Both the position numbers and the translations under genes were made by a program. The notes beneath the pieces are model-generated. The model made no database searches. It had not been told where the DNA came from and saw only the letters and a program-made list of their open reading frames with translations. Source: Hevea brasiliensis (Eukaryota > Streptophyta > Magnoliopsida > Malpighiales > Euphorbiaceae). From it: 64,000 bases of DNA. Location: assembly GCF_030052815.1 (NCBI RefSeq), contig NC_079505.1, positions 26,242,843 to 26,306,842 of the forward strand. Reading direction: 5' to 3'. Shown piece after piece: positions 46,580 through 58,560 of the stretch (its first letter is position 1; every line of letters starts with the position of its first letter).

Positions 46580-49500
46580 TGAAACACCCCTAAGTTCGGT
46601 AGTGCATTCTACTGTTCCTATGACCAGTGTTGTCCGGACAGCTAGAATGCCTAGAACTACACTTCGTTATGATTGAGGATACATAAAATAATGAAATACA
46701 AGAAAAGAAAATACAAGAAAAGCAAAGGAAAAATAATAGCAAAGAAATGTAACCAAGTTAAGCGAGCCGAGAACCCTAGCGATGGGTGACCGCACTGGGA
46801 AGTCACGGCGTGGACCGTTGACTAGCCCTGGACTGTGGGGAATCCTGGAAAATATTTTTAGGACTCAAATAAATATTTATTGAAGTATAAATATCATTAG
46901 AAATATCAAAGAAAAATTAAATAATTAGTACAAAGAAAAGTGAGAAATCGAAAAACAGACAAAACCCGGTATTATCGAAAAATTGGGAATGCAACCCGAA
47001 CAGGGGCATTGTGGTCATTTGACACCTCGAGTTGTCTTTTGACCTAAATGTCCATTAAAAATACATGATATTATATTTATAAAATGTCATGAAAAATTAA
47101 ATTAGTGGTACCTAATTCAATTAGCAAAAATTAGGGACTTAATGTGGGAATATGGAAAGTTTAACATTATTTATTATTAACCTTTGTTAGTGGAGCACTA
47201 AGTAAATTATTATATACCATATAATACCCTAAGTGGATAGAAATGTCCACTAACATTCTGCAATTCATCTTCTCCACTTGAAAAATTCATTTGGAAGAAT
47301 AAAAGCTCTCAAACCTCTCACATGGCCGCACCATGCATGGAGCTCAAGTTCTCCATGATCGAGCCTTGATTTCTTGCAAGTGTCTTCATGAAAAATGATC
47401 CTCACACCATGGGCAGTAGATAGGCAGCAAGAAATGAAAGTTTTTATGGAGTTTTGAAGAATTTCCAAAGTGGTAAGTTTGTGTTTTTGATTATTGTTTA
47501 ATTAAAGTTTGTAAGGATGTTACGGGTGTGATTTATGGAGAGATTTTTGAGGTTTGATGTTGAATGGGAATGTGTACTTTTGGCAGCCATGGAAACACCT
47601 TGAAGGCAGTTTATTTTTGCTTGTAAATGGTGAATTAAATGATTTATTAAATGTATATTGTGTAGGAAATTATTTGGGTGATGTATACTTAGTATATGTA
47701 AATGTGAAATGAAATTTAAAGCTTGAAAATTAATGGAGTGTAAATGCACCATTGTGGCAGTTTGTTAGCTCTTGAAGAATGCTGGAATTCATGCTTGGTT
47801 TATGGAATAATGATGTTAATTTGTGATAGGGGTTATGGCAGTTTGAGTGCATGTATGATGGTGTGAAGTTGGACATGTAAATAAGCATGAATTGGTGATT
47901 GAATTGTTATAAATTGAGTTGAACAAATTATGCACTTGTTGGTGCACATTGAATGTAATTGTAAGCTGCCAAAATGACCTATAATATGTTATAAATTATG
48001 TTTAGATTGTGGTACAACCAGAATTGGTTTGAATGTTGAGTTTGGTAAGTGTTAAAAGTGATCCTTGATGTGTATGCAAAAAAATGCAATAAGGCAGTTT
48101 GTGTTTTAGGCCTATAACTTTAAGTGTGTGGCTCCAATTGGTATGAGACCAATTGGAGGTGAAACTAGGCACAAAATGTGCCAACTTTCATGAAGAAATC
48201 TTGCCAAAATTCTGCTTGCAAGGTAGCTTGAAAAATGACCAAATCCGGATTAAGTGCAATTGAGGCCGGAAAATTGACCATTTGGGCAGCAGTTAGTGTT
48301 TAGGCCATAACTCACTTAAAACAGGTCCAATTGACCTGAAATTTTGACCATGAATAGTTAAGACCCATATATACAAGTCTTATGAAGACACCAAAGCCGA
48401 GAAATGACCATAAGCAAGTCAAACAGCTTGCACAAATTCGGGTCCAAAAACTGGCCGAACCTAAAATGACCTAAAGTGACCTAAAGTGACTAATTTTGAT
48501 GCAATTTGACCAGCAATAGTAAAATGACCATAACTTGGTCTACATAACTCAGAATGACCTGAAATTTTGCCCCGAGTTCCATAAGACATAGATCTACAAG
48601 TTTTTAGTTTTGACCGAAACCTGAAAACCGAGGGAACTAGGTCGTCCGGCTAGGTGAAACTAGTATCCCGGAATCCAGCAAATTGCAAGAAAATGCAAGA
48701 TACATGGAAATGAATTTGGTAACATGTACCAACCCTAAAAAACTATCGAATGTGACATATTGGTAACCTTAAAACCTAATTTACCTAGAACGCATCGAAG
48801 GTCGATATATTAGGTTGATTAAGCAAATAATAGCATTCAGTGAATTACTTATCAAGCATCATTGTTAGAGAAAATTTAATTAAGTACTGAAACACTTCAA
48901 ATTGTGTTTCTCAGTTAGCAAAGACTCAGGGAAAGGGAAGGAAACACTGAGTCAAGACCAGGAGACAGATATCAGAGGTTTGTGCACAACAGTTATTTCT
49001 TTTGAATTTTTTAATTGAAATAAATTATGACTATTTGAATATTATTGTTTTCAATTATGGAAATGTGTTTGAATGGATACTTATTTCTTGAAAAGCATTG
49101 TAAATAGTTTGAAATTGTGAAAAATTGTTTGAATGATATTGATGGATACTTATTGCTTCAAAAGCATTGTAAATGGTTTGAAACTGTGGAAAAAATTATT
49201 TAGTGTGATTTGTGAAAATTGAAGTTACTTATGAATTGTGTTGCCATTTTGTGAATGAAATTATGACTTTGGAAATTTATTGGATTCTCACGAATCATTT
49301 GAATAAAATGTTTGGAATTGATTTTGTGTTCACACTTAGCATGACAGTATCATATCATTCTTTCTCCATTTATGGGGTTGTGATCGTTTATTTTCCTTCT
49401 CCATTTATGGAGTCGTGATCGTTTATTTTTCTCCCTCTCTGGTTTACCAGTTGAGGTGATCGGATGAGTACTCATTATATAGCTAGCTCCCTTCCTCAAT

Positions 49501-50496
49501 AATTTCGATTAGTGGGGTTGTGATTGCTTTGTCTTGGTGTACAACGCGGCATTGATCGGAAATTTTGTGTCATGGCTTAAGTTGTGAATGAATTGGCAAT
49601 ACTGTATTCTTAAATTATTCGACTAAATTGTGTTATTATGAGATTTGATAATTTATGAAATGGAGTTTAAATTCTTATTGACATTCATTGTCTTTTGAAT
49701 TCAACTATGTTTGACTATTGAGATTTATTGTGATATTGTGTTAAATTCCTTATGACATTCATTGTCTTGAATTTAACTATGGTTTTACGTATCCACTATT
49801 TATATGATTTATGAATTGTGATTTAAAGTTGTATTTGGTAAATGTTGTGCACCACTGAGACATTGTCTCAGTGATAGCTTTTCATTGCTGTCGAAGGTAG
49901 ACAGATTGACAGGGCAGCAGACTAGGCTGCTAGTACATTCAGCGAGAAATCATCGGGTATATTGAGTATACCACATTTTGCATTTTGTACTGTAATGTAT
50001 GTTCACTGTATGTATACATTGTTTTTGGTTTTGAGCATTTGTAAATTAAAATTGTACATTGAAGTTGTAAAATAAATTATGAGTTATTTTGGCTTGTAAA
50101 AAATGTATTATATTTCTTGTATCTCAGTCTTTGAAAAATCACTATGGATTTGAGTTGAGAAATTTGTTGTGTTGAGAAATATGTTGGAGTTGAGATTTGG
50201 AAATATATTGAAGTGCTTTTTATAGGTTTTCTGAAGAATTGTTTTATCCAAAATACAGATGGCACTCTGCCAAAATTTTTACAGAAATTCTAAATAATTC
50301 AAATGTGTTAGTTCTATCATTTCAGTTCAAAAAGGTTTTTAACACCCGTAAATAGTGCTCACCATTGTAAAAGAAGCAAGAAAAGTTTTTAAAATCCCTT
50401 GTAGTGTATTTAATGGGTTATCAGTAGACGGAGTTGGTAATTCATTAGGTATACTACGGGATCATGTTATGCCTTACAGAGGGGTAGGGTGTGACA
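46580..50496 (+). repeat. 5' LTR of element C
   Basis: Starts TGAAACACCCCTAAG, ends GGGGTAGGGTGTGACA, 3917 bp. The left part recurs at 53777-57160. The 60-84-codon ORFs in it on both strands recur in the 3' LTR and have no known domain. Confidence 0.9.
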
Positions 50497-50504
50497 TGTT
50501 TTAG

Positions 50505-50516
50505 TGGTATCAGAGC
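50505..50516 (+). other. Primer binding site of element C
   Basis: TGGTATCAGAGC, perfect complement type for initiator-Met tRNA, 8 bp after the LTR. Confidence 0.9.
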
Positions 50517-50685
50517 TAGTTTTTAAATTCTATTTTCACCTGTAATTTGAATATTCTTTCTTCATAGTACAACTGCTCAATATCATTGTTTGATACATAC
50601 AGTACATTACATTATAAATATGCACTAACGGGAGAAAATCTCCTTGTGTTAATTGTTCGGGAGGTCTAAGATCCTCGAATTGACT

Positions 50686-51845
50686 ATGGAAGAGGGTGAT
50701 CGTTCAGTCGATCAATCTATTGAGGCTGAGGTGCAAGGGGATGCCCCAGCCCTACACAATGTCAGTGGTTCAAGAAGACTAGCCCCCGCAGCATCGCAGC
50801 TTTCCGCCTGGGCCGCTACAGATGATTGCAATGTTCCAACAAATGGCTGGTAATGTGCCTACTCAAGTCCCAATACAGACACCAGTGGTACAACCACAGT
50901 CTCCTACTAGGCAGTATGACAAATTGATGAAGTATGGGGCTACAGAGTTCAAGGGGACAGTAGATCCTCTAGAGGCTGAACAGTGGTTAGAAAGGATGGA
51001 TAGGGTATTCAAGAAACTACATTGCACAAAGGAGCTCAGATTTGAATACTCGATTCTCGCTACAGGAGATGCTTATGATCGGTGGAAAACCATTCCCCAC
51101 ACCGTAGAACTGCAGTGCTAACATGGAATGACTTTCTCGTGGAATTCAGACAAAAATATGTCCTCGATGCTTATGTAGACCAGAAGCTACAAGAGTTCCT
51201 AAGTCTGAAACAGGGAAGTAGATCAGTGGCTGAGTATGAAAGAGAATTTTCCCACCTGAGCCATTATGCAGTAAGTTTACTTGCTACCAGCAAGGAGAAA
51301 TGCAAGAGGTTTGAAACCGGCTTGAAGCCCAGTATCAGATTACAAGTAGTCGGATTCAAACACACTAACTTCTCTGAACTTGTTTATCAAGCCCTAGAGT
51401 TGGAAAGAATTGAGTCCAAGTCGCTCCCGAGAAAAAGAAATCGAGAAGACATAGAAGGAGGGAAAATCAAGAGAATGTAGTTCCAGTGGTCCTACTGGAA
51501 AGAGGAAGAATCATGGGGAACACAACAGAGGTGGCAAGAAGTCTGGTAGGGGAAGACATTCAGGACAGAAACCTCCTCTATTTGGTCTGCAGAGTACCAG
51601 AGGTTCCTACCATTCCCGCCAATGTGAAACTTGTGGAAGATATCATGGTGGGATATGCTATAAGGCTATTGGAGCCTGTTATAGCTGTGGAGGCACAGGA
51701 CATTTTGCCAAGGACTGCACCAGTAGTCGCAGAGTTGGACCACCTCCTACTACTGCAGAAGGGTAAGTTCAGAGCCCTGTCACCAGAAGTTCACAACCAC
51801 CCAGCAGAGGTAGAGGCAGGGGTAGAGGTAGCCTAGCAGGCAGCC
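50686..51845 (+). pseudogene. Element C gag (frameshifted)
   Basis: Nucleocapsid and capsid precursor of a Ty3/gypsy element. Likely start ATG at 50686 (MEEGDRSVDQS). Frame changes occur between about 50800-50850 and at about 51090. Capsid-type motifs: ATEFKGTVDPLEAEQWLERM and SVAEYEREFSHLSHYA. The zinc knuckle CYSCGGTGHFAKDC (CX2CX4HX4C) is at 51677-51718, in the same frame as the protease that follows, and another shift lies between it and 51480. Homologous to the element A gag. Confidence 0.88.
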
Positions 51846-52697
51846 AAAGCACAGTGAAACATTCAGAGCAAGACAGTGCTCTGATCAGAGTCTATGCAAT
51901 GAGACAGAGAGAAGAGGCCGAGACATCTGATGTTGTGGCTGTTACCTTCTCAATTTTTAATCAAGATGTGTTTGTGTTATTTGATCTGGGTTTTACCCAT
52001 TCTTATGTGTGTGCTAGCATCATTGATTGCATTGCTGTTCCATGTACAAAAATGGACCTTGAGGTACTAGTAACAAGTCCATTAGGACAGGAGGTCAGGG
52101 TTAATAAAATGTATAGGGATTGTCCTTTGGTGATCCAAGGACACACTTTTCTATCTGATTTCATTGAAATGCCCTTCAGAGATTATGATATCATCTTGGG
52201 CATGGATTGGTTAGCTAGGCATCATGCCATGATTGATCAGAGGTCAAGACAATCACTTTTGGCCTCCTCAAGATGCTGATATGGTAATACATGGGGAGAG
52301 GCAGTTATTGCCATCAAACATCATTTTGGCTGCATTAGCCAGAAAAATGATTAGAAAGGGGTGTGAAGCATACTTGGCACATGTGGTAGACACCCAAGTG
52401 GGGAGTCCAGCATTGAGGGACATTACTACAGTATATGACTTTCCAGATGTGTTTCCTGATGAATTGCCAGGATTACCTCCGGAAAGAGAGGCGCAGTTTG
52501 AAATTAATGTTATGCCTGGTGTGGATCCAATCTCCATAACACCATATAGAATGGCACCAGCAGAGTTGAAGGAGTTGAAGGTACAGTTGCAAGAATTACT
52601 TGAAAAGGGCTTCATCCGCCCTAGTGTGTCACCATGGGGAGTGCCAGTATTGTTTGTTAAGAAGAAGAATGGCACTCTTCGTTTATGTATTGTTTGA
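51846..52697 (+). pseudogene. Element C protease and N-terminal RT
   Basis: Protease: VLFDLGFTHSYVC, where the usual DSGS active site reads DLGF, then DYDIILGMDWLARHHA. A frameshift near 52240 leads to [31 protein letters not shown] and [18 protein letters not shown] breaks off there at 52697, before the catalytic palm. No RNase H or integrase core follows. Confidence 0.9.
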
Positions 52698-53700
52698 CCT
52701 GGAGTCTGAATACTTTTATGTTAGTGTTAGAATTATATGTTCTGTTGTTATTCCTTTATAGGGGAATAAATTTTGATGCATTAGTGATTAGTCCTTTAGG
52801 ATAAGGATTGTGATAATAAGTGAAATTAGTTTGGAAGAGTTTATCGGCGAAAAGTATTTTCTGACACACCATAAATTATAAAGCTAATTGGCGAGCCTAC
52901 TTAATGTAAGGCAAGAGGACGTAAAAGTAAGATGCAGTAATGGAATTGCTCTAAATGAGGGCAAGGATGTTACTGTTAGTAATTGTTAATGAATATTGTA
53001 ATCAGAATAAGTTCGAATATCAGTGAATTCGAAAAGGATAAAGGATAGGAAAGTTTGATCTATTGGGATGTATTGTAGTAACTATGCAATGTTTTTGATG
53101 TTTATACTGTAAGCTGCAGATTACAGTACTAACTTAAGATTATTGTGTAAAGCTACGTACTACCCGATAGTACACCTAGATGAGAATAGTTGCCAACGGC
53201 ATCTGTTTTGGTATAGTTATGCCAGGACATAATTTAATTGTTAGGAATAAGTTTGACAATCCTACTTAGGGATCTAAAACTCAAAAGTTAGAATATCGAA
53301 AGGTTATAATTCAGTACAAAAGGAAGTAAGTTATAGAATATTGACAGATAAAAAGAGTTATGGAAGTAGAAATTTGAACAGTTGATTCATATATAACAAA
53401 GAAATATTACGAATGTGAGGAAGACTATGGACTAGAATGGTCAGAGGACCAATGACTAGATAAATGATTCTAACATGACCTCAAGGGTCATTCAAAAAGG
53501 AACATGAACCGAAATATTAGACAGCACAATGGTAAGAGGAGATTAGTGTTATCCAAACAAATTAAATGTTGTATTAGATTGTTAAAAGTCTTATACAAAT
53601 TTGAGGAAAAGAAGATTATACGATCATATAGAAAGGAGAAAATAAACGTATGACTATTGTAAGATGGCTATTGGGTAAAATTTCGTGGACGAAATTTATT
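52684..53700 (+). other. Second protease remnant and degenerate non-coding block of element C
   Basis: Directly at the RT break, the sequence reads TATGTATTGTTTGACCTGG and continues as a decayed protease start ([12 protein letters not shown], then LVISPLG before a stop). This aligns with the protease start of element A (58480-58570, minus). The block 53335-53645 is colinear with the reverse complement of about 58035-58385 in element A, and both have stops throughout. Confidence 0.7.
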
Positions 53701-53776
53701 TTTGGGGGGGGGGGGGGGAATTGTAACACCCCTAAGTTGGACGAAATTTATTTTAAGGGGGGGGGGGGGGGGGAAT
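53690..53776 (+). repeat. Duplicated polypurine tract with LTR-start copy
   Basis: GGACGAAATTTATTTT plus a G run (15 G, 53704-53718) and AATTGTAACACCCCTAAGTT is repeated as GGACGAAATTTATTTTAA plus 17 G (53757-53773), AATTG and the true LTR. The first copy includes only the first 17 bp of an LTR. Confidence 0.85.
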
Positions 53777-56700
53777 TGTAACACCCCTAAGTTCGGTAGT
53801 GCGTTCTACTGTTCCTATGACCAGTGTTGTCAGGATAGCTAGAATGCCTAGAACTACACTTCGTTATGATTGAGGAGACATAAAATAATGAAATACAAGA
53901 AAAGAAAATACAAGAAAAGCAAAGGAAAAATAATAGCAAAGAAATGTAACCAAGCTAAGCGAGCCAAGAACCCTAGAGATGGGTGACCGCACCGGGAAGC
54001 CACGGCGTGGACCGTTGACTAGCCCTGGACTGCGGGGAACCCTGGAAAATATTTTTAGGACTCAAATAAATATTTATTGAAGTATAAATATCATTAGAAA
54101 TATCAAAAAAAAAATTAAATAATTAGTACAAAGAAAAGTGAGAAATCGAAAAACGGACAAAACCCGGTATTATCGAAAAATCGGGAATGCAACCCGAACA
54201 GGGGCATTGTGGTCATTTGATACCTCGAGTTGTCTTTTGGCCTAAATTTCCATTAAAAATACATGATATTATATTTGTAAAATGTCATGAAAAATTAAAT
54301 TAGTGGTACCTAATTCAATTAGCAAAAATTAGGGACTTAATGTGGGAATATGGAAAGTTTAACATTATTTATTATTAACCTATGTTAGTGGAGCACTAAG
54401 TAAATTATTATATACCATATAATACCCTAAGTAGACAGAAATGTCCACTAACATTCTGCAATTCATCTTCTCCACTTGAAAAATTCATTTGGAAGAATAA
54501 AAGCTCTCAAACCTCTCCCATGGCCGCACCATGCATGGAGCTCAAGTTCTCCATGATCAAGCCTTGATTTCTTGCAAGTGTCTTCATGAAAAATGATCCT
54601 CACACCATGGGTAGTAGATAGGCAGCAAGAAATGAAAGTTTTTGTGGAGTTTTGAAGAATTTCCAAAGTGGTAAGTTTGTGTTTTTGATTATTATTTAAT
54701 TAAAGTTTGTAAGGATGTTATGGGTGTTTGATTTATGGAGAGATTTTTGAGGTTTGATAAGGAATGGAAATGTGTACTTTTGGCAGCCATGGAAACACCT
54801 TGAAGGCAGTTTATTTTTGCTTGTAAATGGTGAATTAAATGATTGATTAAATGTATATTGTGTAGGAAATTGTTTGGGTGATGTATACTTAGTATATGTA
54901 AATGTGAAATGAAATTTAAAGCTTGGACATTAATGGAGTGTAAATGCACCATTGTGGCAGTTTGTTAGCTCTTGAAGAATGCTGGAATTCATGCTTGGTT
55001 TATGGAATAATGATGTTAATTTGTGATAGGGGTTATGGCAGTTTGAGTGCATGTATGATGGTGGGAAGTTGGACATGTAAATGAGCATGAATTGGTGATT
55101 GAATTTTTGTAAATTGAGTTGGACAAATTCTGCACTTGTTGGTGCACATTTAATGTAATTGTAAGCTACCAAAATGACCTATAATATGTTGTAAATTATG
55201 TTTAGGTTGTGGTACAATCAGAATTGGTTTGAATGTTGAGTTTGGTAAGTGTTAAAAGTGATCCTTGATGTGTATGCAAAAAAATGCAATAAGGCAGTTT
55301 GTGTTTTAGGCCTATAACTTTAAGTGTGTGGCTCCAATTGGTATGAGACCAATTGGAGGTGAAACTAGGCTCAAAATGTGCCAACTTTCATGAAGAAATC
55401 TTGCCAAAATTCTGCTTGCAAGGTAGCTTGAAAAATGACCGAATCCGGATTAAGTGCAATTGAGGCCAGAAAATTGACCATTTAGGCAGCAGTTAGTTTT
55501 TAGGCCATAACTCACACAAAACAGGTCCAATTGACCTGAAATTTTGATCATGAATATTTAAGACCTATATCTACAAGTCTTATGAAGACACCAAAGCCCA
55601 GAAATGACCATAAGCAAGTCAAACAGCTTGCACAAATTCGAGTCCAAAAACTGGCCGAACCTAAAATGACCTAAAGTGACCTAAAGTGACCAATTTTGAT
55701 GTAATTTGACCAGTAATAGTAAAATGACCATAACTTAGTCTACATAACTCAGAATGATCTTAAATTTTGCCCCGAGTTCCATAAGACATAGATCTACAAG
55801 TTTGTAGTTTTGACCAAAACCCGAAAACTGAGGGAACTAGGTCGTCCAGCTAGGTCAAACTAGTATCCCGGAATCCAGCAAATTGCAAGAAAATGCAAGA
55901 TACATGGAAATGAATTTGGTAACATGTACCAACCCTAAAAGACTATCGAATGTGACATATTGGTAACCTTAAAACCTAATTTACCTAGAACGTATCGAAG
56001 GTCGATATATTAGGTTGATTAAGCAAATAATAGCATTCAGTGAATTACTTATCAAGCATTATCGTTAGAGACAGTTTAATTAAGTACTGAAACACTTCAA
56101 ATTGTGTTTGTCAGTTAGCAAAGACTCAGGGAAAGGGAAGGAAACACTGAGTCAAGACCAGGAGACAGATATCAGAGGTTTGTGCACAACAGTTATTTCT
56201 TTTGAATTTTTCAATTGAAATAAATTATGACTATTTGAATATTATTGTTTTCAATTATGGAAATGTGTTTGAATGGATACTTATTTCTTGAAAAGCATTG
56301 TAAATAGTTTGAAATTGTGAAAAATTATTTTAATGATATTGATGGATACTTATTGCTTGAAAAGCATTGTAAATGGTTTGAAACTGTGGAAAAAATTATT
56401 TAGTGTGATTTGTGAAAATTGAAGTTACTTATGAATTGTGTTGCCATTTTGTGAATGAAATTATGACTTTGGAAATTTATTGGATTCTCACGAATCATTT
56501 GAATAAAATGTTTGGAATTGATTTTGTGTTCACACTAAGCATGACAGTATCATATCATTCCTTCTCCATTTATGGGGTTGTGATCGTTTATTTTCCTTCT
56601 CCATTTATGGAGTCATGATCGTTTATTTTTTTCCCTCTCTGGTTTACCTGTTGAGGTGATCGGATGAGTACTCATTATATAGCTAGCTCTCTTCCTCATT

Positions 56701-57160
56701 GATTTCGATTAGTGGGGTTGTGATTGCTTTGTCGTGGTGTACAATGTGGCATTGATCGGAAATTTTGTGTCATGGCTTAAGTTGTGAATGAATTGGCAAT
56801 ACTGTATTCTTAAATTATTCGACTAAATTGTGTTATTATGAGATTTGATAATTTATGAAATGGAGTTTAAATTCTTATTGACATTCATTGTCTTTTGAAT
56901 TCAACTATGTTTGACTATTGAGATTTATTGTGATATTGTGTTAAATTCCTTATGACATTCATTGTCTTGAATTTAACTATGGTTTTACGTATCCACTACT
57001 TATATGATTTATGAATTGTGATTTAAAGTTGTATTTGGTAAATGTTGTGCACCACTGAGACATTGTCTCAGCGATAGCTTTTCATTGCTGTCGCAGGTAG
57101 ACAGATTGACAGGGCAGCAGACTAGGCTGCTAGTACATTCAGCGAGAAATCATCGGGTAT
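53777..57160 (+). repeat. 3' LTR of element C, truncated
   Basis: Matches the 5' LTR from 46580 to about 49960, then switches at CATCGGGTAT/GGGAGAG into LTR B sequence. The last 536 bp are lost. Confidence 0.9.
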
Positions 57161-57857
57161 GGGAGAGAGGTGGGATGGCAAGAAGAAGAGATAAGAGCTT
57201 TCTAATTTTTTTTCTTTTCTTTTCTGCCCATTAAGTCTTTTTAAACAAATTATTGCCATGTGTCAACATTTGATTGGGTGGGAGAATAATAATGACATCA
57301 TAATGATGTCATAATCCTCATTTCTCTCATTTTGTATCCTTTTCTTGTCTATTTAATTTCAATTAAATTTTTAACAATATTTATTCATATTTTATGTCAT
57401 ATAAATTATTTATTTAACTGGAAAAGTTGGCCAAAAATCATTTCTGAAGACAAAATGACTAAAATGCCCTCCGTTTGGCTTAACGAGCTAAAATTGTCTG
57501 TATCGATATAAAAAATTTTTAAAGCATTTTTTTGGCATTCTAATGCCATAGGAACCTCAATAACCCTTCTATGGAGTCCAAAAAAAAAATATTTTATGAA
57601 GTTTTCCCCGGGTTTAGGGTTGCTAACGGCCTTCACCGTCACTTCCCTTTCGAGCTACTCATCCCTAGGGTTTCGGCTCGTTTAACCTTAGTGTATTTCA
57701 TTCTTATAAATTTTCCTTGATGTTAATGAGCATTATTTAGTTTCTTTATAACTCCCCACTTTAGTCTTATTATAATTTCAAACATTCTAGCTGCCCGGAC
57801 CGACATTGGTCACCGGAACAGTAGACTGTACGGACTAGCTAAAGTGAGGATGTTACA
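57161..57857 (-). repeat. 5' LTR of element B, second part
   Basis: Matches LTR B from about 41497 to 42190. Ends GAGGATGTTACA, followed by the ATAAC duplication. Confidence 0.88.
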
Positions 57858-58560
57858 ATAACACCTTAACTAAATATATACATTTATTTCTCAGTTGCTT
57901 CACCTCATGTACTAAGATCTTTATGAATTTCTCTATCATACATTGAATTTAAATTCATTTCACTTTTTAGAGGTAAGCGATTCTGTGTGCTAACGAATCC
58001 ACTCTTTCTAGGACTTTGTGCGGTCCTATGGAGTGAGAACTTAGTTTTTCTCCTTTCTACATAATCTTATAATCTTCTTTCCTTTAAGTTTATGTAATAC
58101 TTTTAACAATCTAATACATCGTTTAATTTGTTTGTATAACACTAATCTTCTCTTACTATCGTTCTTTCTAATATTTCAATTCATGTTTCCTTATAGACTG
58201 ACCATTGTGGTCATATTAGAATTATTTATCTAATCAAGGGTCCTTTGACCATTCTAGTCAACAATCTTGCTAATTTTCATAACATTTCTTTGTTACATCT
58301 GAACCAATTGTTCAAATTTTTACTTTCATAACTCTTTTATCTATCGATATTCAATAATTTATCATATTCTAGGAGATATCTTTCGCTAACAAACTCTTCC
58401 AAAACTAATTCTAAAAAGACTAGTTAATAACATATCAAAATTAATTTTTATACAAGGGACAGTAGGAAGGCAAGCAATGCTGGCATTAACATAAAAGTGT
58501 GCAGACCCTGGATCAAATAATACATATATATATCTTAGTTAAAAAATTGAGAAAGTACCA
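57858..58560 (-). pseudogene. Element A decayed internal region (protease start, integrase end)
   Basis: On the minus strand, 58440-58570 continues the gag frame into a protease start (VLFDPGSAHFYV) and then decays. About 58035-58385 is the block shared with element C. 57863-58060 reads SSHSIGPHKVLERVDSLAHR, the integrase C-terminal GPYKVLERV-type motif, then decays toward the B insertion. Confidence 0.65.

Larger units (their letters stand above)
46580..57160 (+). mobile_element. Element C: youngest Tekay-like Ty3/gypsy, chimeric
   Basis: The 5' LTR is 46580-50496 (3.9 kb), the 3' LTR 53777-57160 (truncated). PBS is at 50505-50516, with two polypurine tracts at 53704-53718 and 53757-53773. 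The internal region is 3.3 kb: gag, protease, RT N-terminus, then a second decayed protease start and a non-coding block. The two LTRs look nearly identical by eye, so the insertion is recent relative to A and B. Confidence 0.9.
39085..57857 (-). mobile_element. Element B: Tekay-like Ty3/gypsy inserted in element A
   Basis: The 3' LTR is 39085-42190 (3106 bp). The 5' LTR is 45691-46579 plus 57161-57857, split by element C and missing about 1.5 kb. The 5-bp duplication ATAAC flanks it (39080-39084 and 57858-57862). PBS is complementary to initiator-Met tRNA at 45674-45685, polypurine tract at about 42191-42205. The internal region is only 3.5 kb: pol is present but decayed, gag absent. Confidence 0.9.

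Noticed and set aside
47265..48184. Minus-strand ORFs of 60-84 codons with near copies at 54463-55384
   Set aside because: They lie in the LTRs of element C, antisense to the element, with no domain; copies exist only because the LTRs are repeated.
49212..49418. 68-codon ORF identical to one at 56412-56618
   Set aside because: The two are the same place in the two LTRs of element C. The identity comes from the recent LTR pair, not from protein conservation.
53704..53773. Poly-G runs as possible sequencing junk
   Set aside because: They sit exactly where polypurine tracts are expected before an LTR, so I keep them as real; the exact lengths are doubtful.
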